From assembly GCF_017165765.1 (NCBI RefSeq), contig NZ_JAFGZD010000004.1:186001-250000 (forward strand): a DNA stretch of 64,000 nucleotides, read 5' to 3'. Position numbers and translations under genes: made by a program. Below, in pieces: positions 26,368 to 35,982 of this stretch; position 1 is the first letter of the stretch; each line of letters starts with the position of its first letter. The notes beneath the pieces were generated by a model. It ran no database searches, was not told the DNA's origin, and worked only from the letters and a program-made list of their open reading frames with translations. The DNA is from Pseudomonas capsici. GTDB taxonomy: Bacteria; Pseudomonadota; Gammaproteobacteria; Pseudomonadales; Pseudomonadaceae.

Positions 26368-27800
26368 TGCGTTTGTCTGAACTCAAGAATGCCGGACGCA
26401 CACCTGAGCTGCCCCTGAACGTGACCCTGGCCGACGCCATTGGCCCGGCCGACCTGCAACTCCTGACGCTGCTGCGCGTGCTGCCGGGTCAGCGCTATGT
26501 CGGCGCGGGTGTCTGGCGTGGCCGCACGGTGCTGGCGAAGCTGCTGGTGGGCAACAAGGCCGCCCGGCATTTTCAGCGTGAGCTGGATGGCGTCCGCCTG
26601 CTGGCCGAGCAAGGCCTGACCACGCCGCTGCTGCTGGCCGATGGCTTGCAGGACGGTGAAGGCGGCTGGTTGCTGTTCGAGTTTCTGGATGGTGCCGAAA
26701 GCCTGGGCGATGCCTGGGAGCAGGTTCGGAATCTGCCGCCGCTGGCCGATGAGCAGCAGTCGGTGCTGGGGGAAGCGCTGTCAGCCGTTGCCCTGTTGCA
26801 TGCCAGGGGCTTGTGGCAGGAAGACCTGCACCTGGACAACCTGCTGCGCCATAACGGCCAGTTGTATCTGATCGACGGTGCCGGTATTCGTGCCGAAGAA
26901 GCAGGCAAGCCGTTATCCCGACAGGCCGTGCTGGAAAACCTCGGCGTGTTTTTCGCTCAGTTGCCCAAGGCGCTGGAGCCTTTCACTGAAGAGTTGCTGG
27001 TGCACTACCTGTTGAGCAATGCCGAACACGCCTTGCCCATGGAAGCCCTGCAGAAGCAGATCGACAAGGTGCGCAGCTGGCGTCTGAAGGATTACCTGAA
27101 CAAGACCGGCCGTGATTGCAGCCTGTTCAGCGTTGTAGACAGCGCTTCACAATTTCGCGCGATTCGTCGTGAAGAAGAGGCTGCTTTGCTGCCGGTGCTG
27201 GAGCAGGCCGATGCCTTGCTCGACAAGGGCCATCTGTACAAGACCGGTGGTGCGGCCAGCGTAGGCCGGGTTGAGGTCAATGGTCGCACGCTGGTTATCA
27301 AACGCTACAACATCAAGAATTTCAGCCACTGGCTCAAACGCTTCTGGCGTCCGAGCCGTGCCTGGCATTCCTGGCGTGAGGCCAATCGGCTGGAGTTTCT
27401 GGGTATTGCCACGCCCAGACCGCTGGCGGTGCTGGAGCAGCGTGTACTGGGCCTGCGTCGCAAGGCGTATCTGGTGACCGAGTTTCTGCAGGGACCCGAT
27501 ATCATCAAGCGGTTCGCACCTCATGTCGAATCGGGTGAGGTGCCGGAGAATGAGCTGCTGGCGCTGGTGCAGCTTTTCGAGCAATTGATCCGTGAGCGCA
27601 TCAGCCATGGCGACTTCAAGGGACATAACCTGTTCTGGCATGAAGATCGTTGGGCCTTGATCGATCTGGACGCCATGCAGCAACACGCTTCCCAGTCGTC
27701 CTTTGCCGCTGCATTCGCCCGCGATCGTGCGCGTTTCATGCGCAACTGGCCGGTGGACAGTGCGCTGCACCGGTTGCTGGAGCAGCGCTTGCCAAGATAG
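26367..27800 (+). CDS. Two-domain LPS-core kinase-like protein (PA5006-like)
   Basis: This 477-aa protein carries two complete kinase-like domains in one chain. Domain 1 has K58, a QEDLHLDN loop with D153 and N158, and LIDGAG with D170. Domain 2 has K312 (LVIKRYN), ISHGDFKGHNL with D416 and N421, and LIDLDAM with D433. Both keep the catalytic Asp and Asn, so both could be active. It occupies the position of PA5006 in the P. aeruginosa core cluster. ATG 26367 overlaps the wapQ stop. Its own stop is only 8 bases from the stop of the convergent toxin-like gene, with no terminator between. Confidence 0.8.
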   Translation: MRLSELKNAGRTPELPLNVTLADAIGPADLQLLTLLRVLPGQRYVGAGVWRGRTVLAKLLVGNKAARHFQRELDGVRLLAEQGLTTPLLLADGLQDGEGGWLLFEFLDGAESLGDAWEQVRNLPPLADEQQSVLGEALSAVALLHARGLWQEDLHLDNLLRHNGQLYLIDGAGIRAEEAGKPLSRQAVLENLGVFFAQLPKALEPFTEELLVHYLLSNAEHALPMEALQKQIDKVRSWRLKDYLNKTGRDCSLFSVVDSASQFRAIRREEEAALLPVLEQADALLDKGHLYKTGGAASVGRVEVNGRTLVIKRYNIKNFSHWLKRFWRPSRAWHSWREANRLEFLGIATPRPLAVLEQRVLGLRRKAYLVTEFLQGPDIIKRFAPHVESGEVPENELLALVQLFEQLIRERISHGDFKGHNLFWHEDRWALIDLDAMQQHASQSSFAAAFARDRARFMRNWPVDSALHRLLEQRLPR

Positions 27801-27808
27801 GGCCGAGG

Positions 27809-30800
27809 TCAGGCCACATACGTCATGTTAAGTTCCTCGAGTGCTGTCACCAGTGCAAACATGTTGTTGTAAGGCTTCATGTGGATGTTGCTCCAGGTCG
27901 GACGATCGATGTAGATCTTGCCTTCGGCATTGATCTGCACCAGCGTTCGGTGAATCAGTGTGTCCCGTGAGCGGTGGGCGATGATTTGCAGGCCGTCCTG
28001 GGATTGCTCGATCAGGAACATTCCAGGCCTGACCAGCCGCTCCTCGACGGGCAGAGCCAGTTCGGACCGTGCAGGGATGGCCCGGATCGCTCCCGGGATT
28101 TCCATTTCCACCAGATAGTCGCTTTTGATCGGCACGGTTTCAGTGCTCAGGCCGCGTCTCATGCTGTCGCCCGGATCGGCTATCACGCCTCTGGATTGGC
28201 CGGGTGGAGCATCGGTAACACGAAGGCCTATCCCCGCTTCCAGCTCGGCGATGCCCGGTATGATCTTCTGGTAGGTATTGGCGTGGGTGTTGCCTACCAG
28301 GGCGATCCACTTGTGCGTGCCCATGATTTCCTGATGTTTGCGGATGGTGAGGTGGGCAAAGTAATTCATCATCTGCTGGCGAGAGGTGGCGGTTTCTCTG
28401 AACAGGCCCTTGAGGTGATAGCTCGCCGAGCAGTCGATGGCACGGATTTCCACGCCGTTCTGCCGCGCCTTGATCACTAACTGCTCGAAGTTGTAGACCC
28501 CGCTCGGGTCGGTATGGTGGCCTCTGTCGAGCCTCTTGAGATCATGCAGCAGGGTCTTGTTCATTTGTCCGGTCTCGAAGAACCGGTCCAGATCCGCCTG
28601 ATGCAGGTCAGCCAGCAGATGCTCCAGATACAGGGTCTTGACCTTCTGCTGCGACAGCAGTGGCAGGTTGTCGATAATCAGCTTTTTGCTGGCCACCGAA
28701 GAGTGGGATTCGCCAATCACCACGCCGTCGGTGTGTTGATAAAGCGTCTGCAGAAAGTCCGGCAGCGGGGTCTGGGGCTCGACGCTGGGCATTGTCGGTC
28801 GTTTTGGCATTTCGATGCCGGCGAGGTTGCGGGCATCGGCTTGCAGCTTGCTGCGTATCTTGAAGAACTTGTTGCGCACTTCGCTCAGATCGGGGCTCAT
28901 GAAGAAATAGTGCTGATCCAGTCCTTTATGTTCGAAGTTCGCCAACTGGTAGAGAGTACTTCTGTTCTCCAGAGGGATTTCGTAGGTGGAATTTGCCAGC
29001 GACTGCTGAATTGCGTTCGGCGGGTTGTTGGGCGTCCATTGCTCGGGTTCGATACGCACCCAGCCGTCGGCCTCGCTCCAGCGGAACCCGTATTCGCCTG
29101 CCCAGAGTTGTACGTTCTCCCGGGTTTGCCTGTTGCCCAGGTCCTTGAACAGGGCCATATCCAGTAATGTGCTCTCGGGGCGCTTCTTTGCCGGCCCCAG
29201 AATCAAGGGGTTGGCGAACTCTATCGTGAAGTCGCTGCGGTTTGCCGAATCGATCGATGCATGACCGGCTGCGGCCTTGATCCGCGTCGGGCTGGTGATT
29301 GCAGCGTCCTCGATATGAATGCTGGGCACGCCTTCAAGCTCGGCAATACCGGGAACCTGACCGTGGGTAGTCGCCAGCTTTTCATCCAGCAGGGCTATCC
29401 AGCGCCTGGATGGGTCGGCCGCCACATCACTGCTGATGAGTTTGTGGCCAAAGAAGTTGCTCATTTTCTGGCTGGCAGCCGCATCGTCGACGGCAGCCGA
29501 TACGGGGTGCCTGATGAGTGGGTAACTGATCGAGGAACTGAATGGCCTGACTTCGATGCCATGCCTGTGGGCAGCCTTGATCAGATGGTAATAGTCGTAC
29601 TCTGTCGTCTGGTTATTCAGTGCCTTGTCGTTGATATATTCGAGATGCTCCTTGAGTTCATGAGAGCCGGAACGGGTCTTTCTGCCCAGTTGGCGATAGC
29701 GGGCCAGTTTTGGCAGATGCTTGTCGGTGAACAGATGCTCGATATACAGAATTTCCACCCGTTCCTTGGCCAGCAGGGGCATGTTCTGGATGAGCAGACG
29801 TTTGCTGGCCACCGACCGGGGTGTTTCGCTCAGGACCAGGCCCTTGCTGTGGGCGAACAGGCTTTCGAACAGCGTGTCGATGTCTGCCCCGTATTCCAGC
29901 GTTGGCAATGAGGGGCGCGCCGGCAAGGTCGGGGCAGCGAAAAAGGCATTGGCATCGTGGTAGAGCTTTTCCCTGAGGATGGTGAGCTTCAGGCGCATTT
30001 CCCCGAAGTAGCTTTCGAAGTATTGCATCATGCCCAGACCGCTCGGATCGTAGCCTTCCCCGCTGATAATCAGATCCATATGAGGTTGCATGTGCGCCGG
30101 CAGCTCGTAATCGCTGAGAGCCGTGCCTGGGTTTTCAATCTCCTCCCGGGGCAATGGTCGGTAGCTCTGTGGGGTGTCACGCCCGCCGCCACGTAATTGC
30201 TGGCGGTCGACGAGCTGCCATCTGCCCTGTTCATCCAGGCGTACGGGGCGTTTGCCGAAGAAGGTGAACGGGTTGTCGGGATCGATGATCTGCCAGCAAC
30301 GCATTTGTGCGTTGTATTGCACCTCGAAGGTCTTGCCGGACAGGTCGATGTAATGTTTGCCATTGACGGTACAGACGCCCTTGGCGTGACCCTCGCCGAT
30401 ACGCGGCACGTTTTTCAGGGAAAGGCGGACTTCAAAGCCCTCATGTATGCCTGCATGAGGCAGTGTTGAGGTGCCGGACACCGAGCCTGACGGCTGCCAT
30501 GTTCCGTTGCTCCCCGGTTTGACGAATTGCCCGGTGTTGCCGACTTCGCTCGGGGAGTCGCCGAGATTGCGCAGAACCGGGAAGTAGCCGTTGGCGTCCG
30601 GTTTGCCGACCAGAAAGGACTCATTGTGCAGGTTTATGGGGTACAGGTCTTCGTAGCGTGACAGCGAAGACGCTCGCTGCAAGGGGCGCAGTGCCGAATC
30701 GGGGGGCGGTGGCGGACCTATCTGACGTACTACGCTGCCGAAACCCTTGAGGCCGGAATGCAGATCGCCTGCCGCACCGAAGCTGTTGATCATGGCGGTC

Positions 30801-33800
30801 AGAATGTAGGCGCTGGCGGTTTCCGTGTCGCCGTCACGCAGCGACTGGAGCGCCCGGACGGTGTCATGCAGGGACAGCAAGGCACCTACGGCAAAACTGG
30901 CAGGCGGAAATGGCAGGGTGATAATGGTGGCTATCACTTCGACGCTGACCCAGATCAGTCTGGCCAGCATGTCATTGCGCCCGGTAGTGGTTTCTTCCAC
31001 ATCCCTCAGTTTGCGCAGGATGGGACGATTGAAGCAGGTGTCGGCAAAGTCGGAAATGGATTCCCTGGGCAGAAAGGGGGCCTTGTTGGCATTGCCCTTA
31101 CGCATGTCGTTGAGAAAGAACGACAGCGTCCTGCCCGATTTCAGGCGGCAACGGTCTTTGTAGTAATCGATCATGCCCGGTGTCTCCAGCGAGTCGGTAA
31201 AGCTGCTGAACAGGCGGAACTCGATGCCATCCGGTGCCTGAGGTGTGTAGAGAAGCGACGCCTGCCTGATGGACATGGGAAGAATGGCTATACAGCCTTG
31301 CACGGTTTCGATGTGGATCAGGTTGGTGTCGGGAATGACCAGTTTGTCCGAGCCGTCCAGCCCCGAGCCGATAAAGGGTTTGTCGACATGTATCTGCAAG
31401 GGGTAAAGCGGGTATTGCGCACGTATCCGGGGTTCGTTCTGGTGGGCGTGGTCGATGGAGTCGCGGAGCCATTGATACTGGGTTGCGTTGATATGCCCTT
31501 TGAGCAGGCTGCGCAAGGCTGCTGCTTTCATCTGCAACTGGGTTATCAGCAGGCTGGTCTTGCGGCGGTATTCGTAGCCTTGTGAGCCTGCATTGAGCAG
31601 AGTGCGTTTCACGAGAGCGATATAGTCGTCGGCCAGCCATTGATTGCGTACCGACTCTGCGACTTTCTGCGGCGACAGCACGCTGAGGTTCACACCTTCC
31701 GGCCCGCTGAACGTTGCATGGGTGTCGGCGGTGCTGCGGATGAGGCTGATGCTGTCGTCATAGCCATTGCGCAGCATATCTGTGTAGGTGACGGTTTCGC
31801 GTTCACTGCGGATCACGATCAGGTCGGGATCTACGCTGCCGACCGGCACGCCGAGCAGTTTGCCGATCTGCTGGCTGGCCCGTTCGTGTACATAGGCCTT
31901 GAACGGTTGCATGTGGGTATGCGGTTTGGCGTCGTAATTCTTGCGTGCGCCGTTGGCTGCGTCTTCCAGAGCCGTCAGTTCCTGACGCTGTGCAGGGCTG
32001 GCCCCTCGATACCAGGATGGCGTGTGACGTTCCTCTTCGGACATCGCCACGCGGACGTGCTGCTCTGCGAGGATGCGCAGCCCCCTGTCAAAGCCCGACA
32101 GGCTGACCAGTTGAAGAAAGTCCGGCGAAGGGTGAGGTTTGAGCTTCAGGGCGGCCAGTGTTGCTGCCAGTGTGGCGCGACTCGCCACTTCGATCTGTTG
32201 GAGCAGGTAGTCGCTCAGGGGGGCCGAACGGGCCCAGCCGACCAGTTCGTTGCGCAACTGGGTTTCATTGTCGAAGGCCCAGAAGCAGCGGTTTTGCGGC
32301 GTGTCGAGCGCGAGCATGATCAGCCGTTCCAGCTGGCCGCCTGTCGTTTCCTGGCGAATCACCAGCAGCTTGCTCACTATCAGGCGGTTCAGCCTGACCT
32401 GCTGAATGAGCAGCCGGTAGTCTGTTGTGACCTGTTGCGGGTTCGTCACGGCTTCGACGACCGTGAAATCGGCGGGCTGGATATGGCCCTGCATTTTCGC
32501 CGCGTACGCCAGTGCACTGACTTGGCGTCGGGTCAGAAGCTCCATGAGTTGCTGGTTGTATTCTTTGCGAGTCTCGGCCTGCTGAAAGGCGGCGAAGTTC
32601 AGGCGCAGGTCCAGTTCGTCGATGACCTTGGCCAGATACGCCGGGGTCAAGGCGGCGTAGTCTGCTGCCAGTGGTGCGCCTTCGAGGCTGAAGGTCGTGT
32701 GTTCGAGAAACTCCGAACCCGCCGTGCGGTCGCCAGGGTGCAGGCCGTACAGTGCCAGTTCTGCCAGGGAGCGGGTCACGGTGTAGGGTTCGCCTGTCAC
32801 GGGAAGGGTGCGCTGAGTGCTTGCCTTGATAGCGCCCGGATCCAGGTCGTAGCCCAGATCGTTGGCCAGCCTCGTGCGCAGTTGTGCCCGGGCAAACTGT
32901 TCCGGGGAGGCGGCTGCATTCATGGTGCTGACCGTGACGGTGCGGGCCTGATCGTACTGTCGCAGGCGCTCGGCATAGTCGTTGCGATCCCCCTGACTGG
33001 CCATCTTGATCCAGTCCGGCAGGTTGCGGCGATAGCGCCTTTCCAGAGACTCCAGCTCGCGCAGTTCCAGCATGGCACCCGGCCCGAACAGGCCGCGCAT
33101 GGCAATGGCATTGCGGATCAGTGTCTGGCGTTTTTTCCGCTCATGACCTGTTCCCTGTGTGCAGGCGTAGCGGACATCTTCGTACTGTTTATGCAGCAAC
33201 CTTTCCATGGCGTAGGTGTAAGGATCGCCCACGATGGGGGTGAGCATCAGGTCGGCGGCAGTGAAGGGCTCGAGGTGCAGATCGGGATCTTCGACTATCG
33301 CTGTCAGAACGTCCTGATGGCGCTGCTCCATGCAATTGAGCAGCGCATCTTTCAAGGTCGGGTCATTGAGCCAGTCGCAGAGGGTTTTGCACATGTTTTC
33401 CAGACTGCTGAACCCCGTGGCACCGATGCCGGGCAGGACCAGCAGGGTAGGGCCCTGCGGATCCCGGGACATCACCAGAGCCCCCGCCACTTCTGCCTGT
33501 TCGTTTTCCTGGACATGTACATGCAAGGCAAAGTTTCTGGCGGCAACCGGCGAAGGGCTATCCGACCGGCGGCGCGATGCTGGCAGGCACGCAAGATACT
33601 GTGTGCCGAGGTCGCGCTCGTGGATCTTGATGCTCAGTTCGTCCCGCAGTGCCTGCTGCATGCCGGTCAGAAACTTCTCGTAGCGGGTTCCGTCGGAGGC
33701 ACTGGGTGCATCCCAGTAATCGTTGATGCGCTGCAGCAGACGGACGGTTTCCTGTTCTTGTCGTGAAGTGTCTGCATCCAGCAGGGCGTCATCGACTGCG

Positions 33801-33919
33801 GGCAGTGCCTTGAAATCGGTGAGCAGGCTGGTGCTCAGTTCCGAGAGTCTTTTGAGGGCGGCCGAAGCCGCCGGCAAGGTATCGTCGAAGAACCCGGTTG
33901 AGGGGGGCAATGTTTCCAT
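27809..33919 (-). CDS. Giant toxin-like protein: dermonecrotic-type N-terminus, tandem EreA/ChaN-like (HopBA1/PMT-C2-type) C-terminal domains
   Basis: 2,036 aa. Residues ~1-980 are a long, mostly helical region of the kind annotated in Pseudomonas as dermonecrotic toxin N-terminal domain. A hydrophobic pair near 986-1018 and 1036-1057 could serve membrane insertion. A beta-rich stretch covers ~1095-1250. Two related domains follow. The second (~1710-1915) keeps GESHSS (E1737, H1739), LYLEH (E1766), AID (D1829) and VGNTHAN (N1877, H1879). The first (~1340-1560) has SETPRS, VRPFSSS and LLDEKL at those places, so H, D, N and H are lost and only E1365 and E1394 remain. There is no signal peptide and no secretion or immunity gene beside it. 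It is opposite in strand to the LPS genes that flank it. Host target and delivery are unknown. Confidence 0.7.
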   Translation of the reverse strand: METLPPSTGFFDDTLPAASAALKRLSELSTSLLTDFKALPAVDDALLDADTSRQEQETVRLLQRINDYWDAPSASDGTRYEKFLTGMQQALRDELSIKIHERDLGTQYLACLPASRRRSDSPSPVAARNFALHVHVQENEQAEVAGALVMSRDPQGPTLLVLPGIGATGFSSLENMCKTLCDWLNDPTLKDALLNCMEQRHQDVLTAIVEDPDLHLEPFTAADLMLTPIVGDPYTYAMERLLHKQYEDVRYACTQGTGHERKKRQTLIRNAIAMRGLFGPGAMLELRELESLERRYRRNLPDWIKMASQGDRNDYAERLRQYDQARTVTVSTMNAAASPEQFARAQLRTRLANDLGYDLDPGAIKASTQRTLPVTGEPYTVTRSLAELALYGLHPGDRTAGSEFLEHTTFSLEGAPLAADYAALTPAYLAKVIDELDLRLNFAAFQQAETRKEYNQQLMELLTRRQVSALAYAAKMQGHIQPADFTVVEAVTNPQQVTTDYRLLIQQVRLNRLIVSKLLVIRQETTGGQLERLIMLALDTPQNRCFWAFDNETQLRNELVGWARSAPLSDYLLQQIEVASRATLAATLAALKLKPHPSPDFLQLVSLSGFDRGLRILAEQHVRVAMSEEERHTPSWYRGASPAQRQELTALEDAANGARKNYDAKPHTHMQPFKAYVHERASQQIGKLLGVPVGSVDPDLIVIRSERETVTYTDMLRNGYDDSISLIRSTADTHATFSGPEGVNLSVLSPQKVAESVRNQWLADDYIALVKRTLLNAGSQGYEYRRKTSLLITQLQMKAAALRSLLKGHINATQYQWLRDSIDHAHQNEPRIRAQYPLYPLQIHVDKPFIGSGLDGSDKLVIPDTNLIHIETVQGCIAILPMSIRQASLLYTPQAPDGIEFRLFSSFTDSLETPGMIDYYKDRCRLKSGRTLSFFLNDMRKGNANKAPFLPRESISDFADTCFNRPILRKLRDVEETTTGRNDMLARLIWVSVEVIATIITLPFPPASFAVGALLSLHDTVRALQSLRDGDTETASAYILTAMINSFGAAGDLHSGLKGFGSVVRQIGPPPPPDSALRPLQRASSLSRYEDLYPINLHNESFLVGKPDANGYFPVLRNLGDSPSEVGNTGQFVKPGSNGTWQPSGSVSGTSTLPHAGIHEGFEVRLSLKNVPRIGEGHAKGVCTVNGKHYIDLSGKTFEVQYNAQMRCWQIIDPDNPFTFFGKRPVRLDEQGRWQLVDRQQLRGGGRDTPQSYRPLPREEIENPGTALSDYELPAHMQPHMDLIISGEGYDPSGLGMMQYFESYFGEMRLKLTILREKLYHDANAFFAAPTLPARPSLPTLEYGADIDTLFESLFAHSKGLVLSETPRSVASKRLLIQNMPLLAKERVEILYIEHLFTDKHLPKLARYRQLGRKTRSGSHELKEHLEYINDKALNNQTTEYDYYHLIKAAHRHGIEVRPFSSSISYPLIRHPVSAAVDDAAASQKMSNFFGHKLISSDVAADPSRRWIALLDEKLATTHGQVPGIAELEGVPSIHIEDAAITSPTRIKAAAGHASIDSANRSDFTIEFANPLILGPAKKRPESTLLDMALFKDLGNRQTRENVQLWAGEYGFRWSEADGWVRIEPEQWTPNNPPNAIQQSLANSTYEIPLENRSTLYQLANFEHKGLDQHYFFMSPDLSEVRNKFFKIRSKLQADARNLAGIEMPKRPTMPSVEPQTPLPDFLQTLYQHTDGVVIGESHSSVASKKLIIDNLPLLSQQKVKTLYLEHLLADLHQADLDRFFETGQMNKTLLHDLKRLDRGHHTDPSGVYNFEQLVIKARQNGVEIRAIDCSASYHLKGLFRETATSRQQMMNYFAHLTIRKHQEIMGTHKWIALVGNTHANTYQKIIPGIAELEAGIGLRVTDAPPGQSRGVIADPGDSMRRGLSTETVPIKSDYLVEMEIPGAIRAIPARSELALPVEERLVRPGMFLIEQSQDGLQIIAHRSRDTLIHRTLVQINAEGKIYIDRPTWSNIHMKPYNNMFALVTALEELNMTYVA

Positions 33920-34128
33920 CGTGTGTGTTTTCCGTTGAGCACTTCAAGCGCTGGGGTTTGATTGAGGGCCGTCGGGCCACTGTGATACGCCTCAATCAAT
34001 CAGAAAGGCTGCGCAGCGGAGGTGTAGATAATTATTGGAGGCCAGGTCTGGTGACCTTCTGTTGATGGCACTTGGCTGTATATTCCGATCGGCTTTCAGT
34101 CCCCGAGCCAAATCCCCGGTCATTACGC

Positions 34129-34134
34129 TATAAT
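34129..34134 (+). promoter_or_regulatory. Candidate -10 box for the carbamoyltransferase gene
   Basis: A consensus TATAAT occurs 94 bases before the GTG start; no good -35 is visible 17 bases upstream. The 308-base gap 33920-34227 must hold the carbamoyltransferase promoter and that of the divergent toxin-like gene, and shows no other feature. Confidence 0.45.
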
Positions 34135-34227
34135 CGCGCGCTTTAGCTGTCCCTGGCCCGCAGTGCGGGGGGCACACCTTTTCTCGGGCGCATTGCGCCT
34201 GCATGCAGACTAAAGAGGCTAGACCCA

Positions 34228-35982
34228 GTGGCATTGACGATTCTTGGCCTGTCCGGCGCCCTTAGCCATGATCCTTCCGCAGCGCTTTATATCGACGGCA
34301 AGCTGATTGCGGCGGCTGAAGAAGAGCGTTTCGTTCGCGATAAACATGCAAAGAACCGCATGCCCTACGAGTCGGCGAAGTTCTGCCTGGAACAGGCAGG
34401 TATCAAGCCTTCGGACGTCGATGTGGTAGCGATTCCGTTCGCGCCGATCAGCCTGTTCGGCAAGGCTCGCTGGCACTATGCCAAGCGCTACTGGTACGCA
34501 CCCGATCGCGCCCTCGACGCCTTGTTGATGGGCAATCGCCGCTACAAGCGCTATCGCAACAAGATCGTCTGGTGTCTCGAACAACTGGGCTTCGATCCGA
34601 AAAAGATCAAGATCGAGCCGGTCGAGCACCATCTGGCCCACGCTTCCAGCGCCTACCACTGCTCCGGTTTCAAGGAAAAGACCGCGATCATGGGTATCGA
34701 CGGCAAGGGTGAGTACGCCACGACCTTCTTCGGCTATGGCGAAAACGGCAAGATCCACAAGATCAAGGAATTCTACGATCCGGATTCCCTGGGCGGCCTG
34801 TATGGCGCGATCACCGAATTCCTCGGCTTCGAAATGCTCGACGGCGAGTTCAAGGTCATGGGCATGGCGCCGTATGGCGATGCCAGCAAGTACGACTTCT
34901 CGCGTCTGGCGACCTTTGAAAACGGCGAACTGATCATCAATACCGAGCTGGCCAACGTCATCGGCCTGCGTCGCTATAAAGAGAACGGCAAGGGCTTCTA
35001 CTTCTCGCCGAAGCTGATCGAGTGGCTGGGGCCGAAACGTGTGGGCGATGTGGCCGATGAGCCATACATCCACTACGCCGCCAGCATGCAGGCGCTGTTC
35101 GAGAAACTGGCGCTGCAGATGATGGATCACTACCTGGGCGACATCCTCAGGGAAACCGGCAAGATCGCCTTCGCCGGTGGCTGTGCGCTGAACGTGAAGC
35201 TGAACCAGCGCATCATTGCCCGCCCGGAAGTGAAAGAGCTGTTCGTCCAGCCTGCCTCCGGCGACGCCGGTACGGCGGTTGGTGCGGCAGCGTACGTGTC
35301 TCACGCCCGTGGCGTACCGGTCGAGAAGATGGAGCACGTCTACCTCGGCCCGGCCTACAGCAACGAAGACGTGATCGCGGCCTGCGCCCGTCACCCGAAC
35401 AAACCGGTCTGGCGCAAGATCGAAAACACGCCTGAGCGCATCGCCAGAATCATGGTCGAAGGCAATCCGGTGGCCTGGTTCCAGGGCCGCATGGAGTTTG
35501 GTCCGCGTGCTCTGGGCGGTCGTTCGATCATCGGTTGCCCGAGCGTTCCGGGTGTGGCCAACCGCATCAACGAACAGATCAAGTTCCGCGAGCGCTGGAG
35601 GCCTTTCTGCCCGTCGATGCTCGACACCGTGGCTCCCCAGATGATCACCATCGATCACCCTGCGCCGTTCATGACCTTCACCTTCGAAGTGGCTGAAGAG
35701 TGGAAGACCCGCGTGCCGGAAGTCGTTCACGAAGACGGCACGTCCCGTGCCCAGGTGCTCAAGCGCGAATACAACCCGCGCTACTACGACATGATGAAGG
35801 CACTGGAAAACCTGACCGGCAACGGCGTGTCGCTCAACACCTCGCTCAACCGTCGTGGCGAGCCGATGATCTGTTCGCCGACCGATGCGCTGAACATGTT
35901 CTTCGGCTCGGACCTGCAGTACCTGATCATGGAAGACATTCTGGTGGTCAAAGACGGCGTGGATACGTACGAGAATGCCTGA
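34228..35982 (+). CDS. wapO: LPS core carbamoyltransferase (WapO-like, NodU/CmcH family)
   Basis: 584 aa. It belongs to the NodU/CmcH O-carbamoyltransferase family. The N-terminal TsaD-like ATPase domain begins LTILGLSGALSHDPSAAL and carries EEERF, VEHHLAHASSAY and GIDGKGEYATTF. The C-terminal half has PASGDAGTAVGAA, FQGRMEFGPRALGGRSI and INEQIKFRERWRPF. The PAO1 homologue PA5005 (WapO) carbamoylates core heptose. The start is GTG 34228 with AAAGAGG 9 bases upstream. It is transcribed away from the toxin-like gene and overlaps the next glycosyltransferase. Confidence 0.9.
   Translation: MALTILGLSGALSHDPSAALYIDGKLIAAAEEERFVRDKHAKNRMPYESAKFCLEQAGIKPSDVDVVAIPFAPISLFGKARWHYAKRYWYAPDRALDALLMGNRRYKRYRNKIVWCLEQLGFDPKKIKIEPVEHHLAHASSAYHCSGFKEKTAIMGIDGKGEYATTFFGYGENGKIHKIKEFYDPDSLGGLYGAITEFLGFEMLDGEFKVMGMAPYGDASKYDFSRLATFENGELIINTELANVIGLRRYKENGKGFYFSPKLIEWLGPKRVGDVADEPYIHYAASMQALFEKLALQMMDHYLGDILRETGKIAFAGGCALNVKLNQRIIARPEVKELFVQPASGDAGTAVGAAAYVSHARGVPVEKMEHVYLGPAYSNEDVIAACARHPNKPVWRKIENTPERIARIMVEGNPVAWFQGRMEFGPRALGGRSIIGCPSVPGVANRINEQIKFRERWRPFCPSMLDTVAPQMITIDHPAPFMTFTFEVAEEWKTRVPEVVHEDGTSRAQVLKREYNPRYYDMMKALENLTGNGVSLNTSLNRRGEPMICSPTDALNMFFGSDLQYLIMEDILVVKDGVDTYENA

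Noticed and set aside
31640..33766. 708-codon open frame opposite the toxin-like gene
   Set aside because: Antisense shadow; the minus-strand frame has toxin-family motifs and this one has none.
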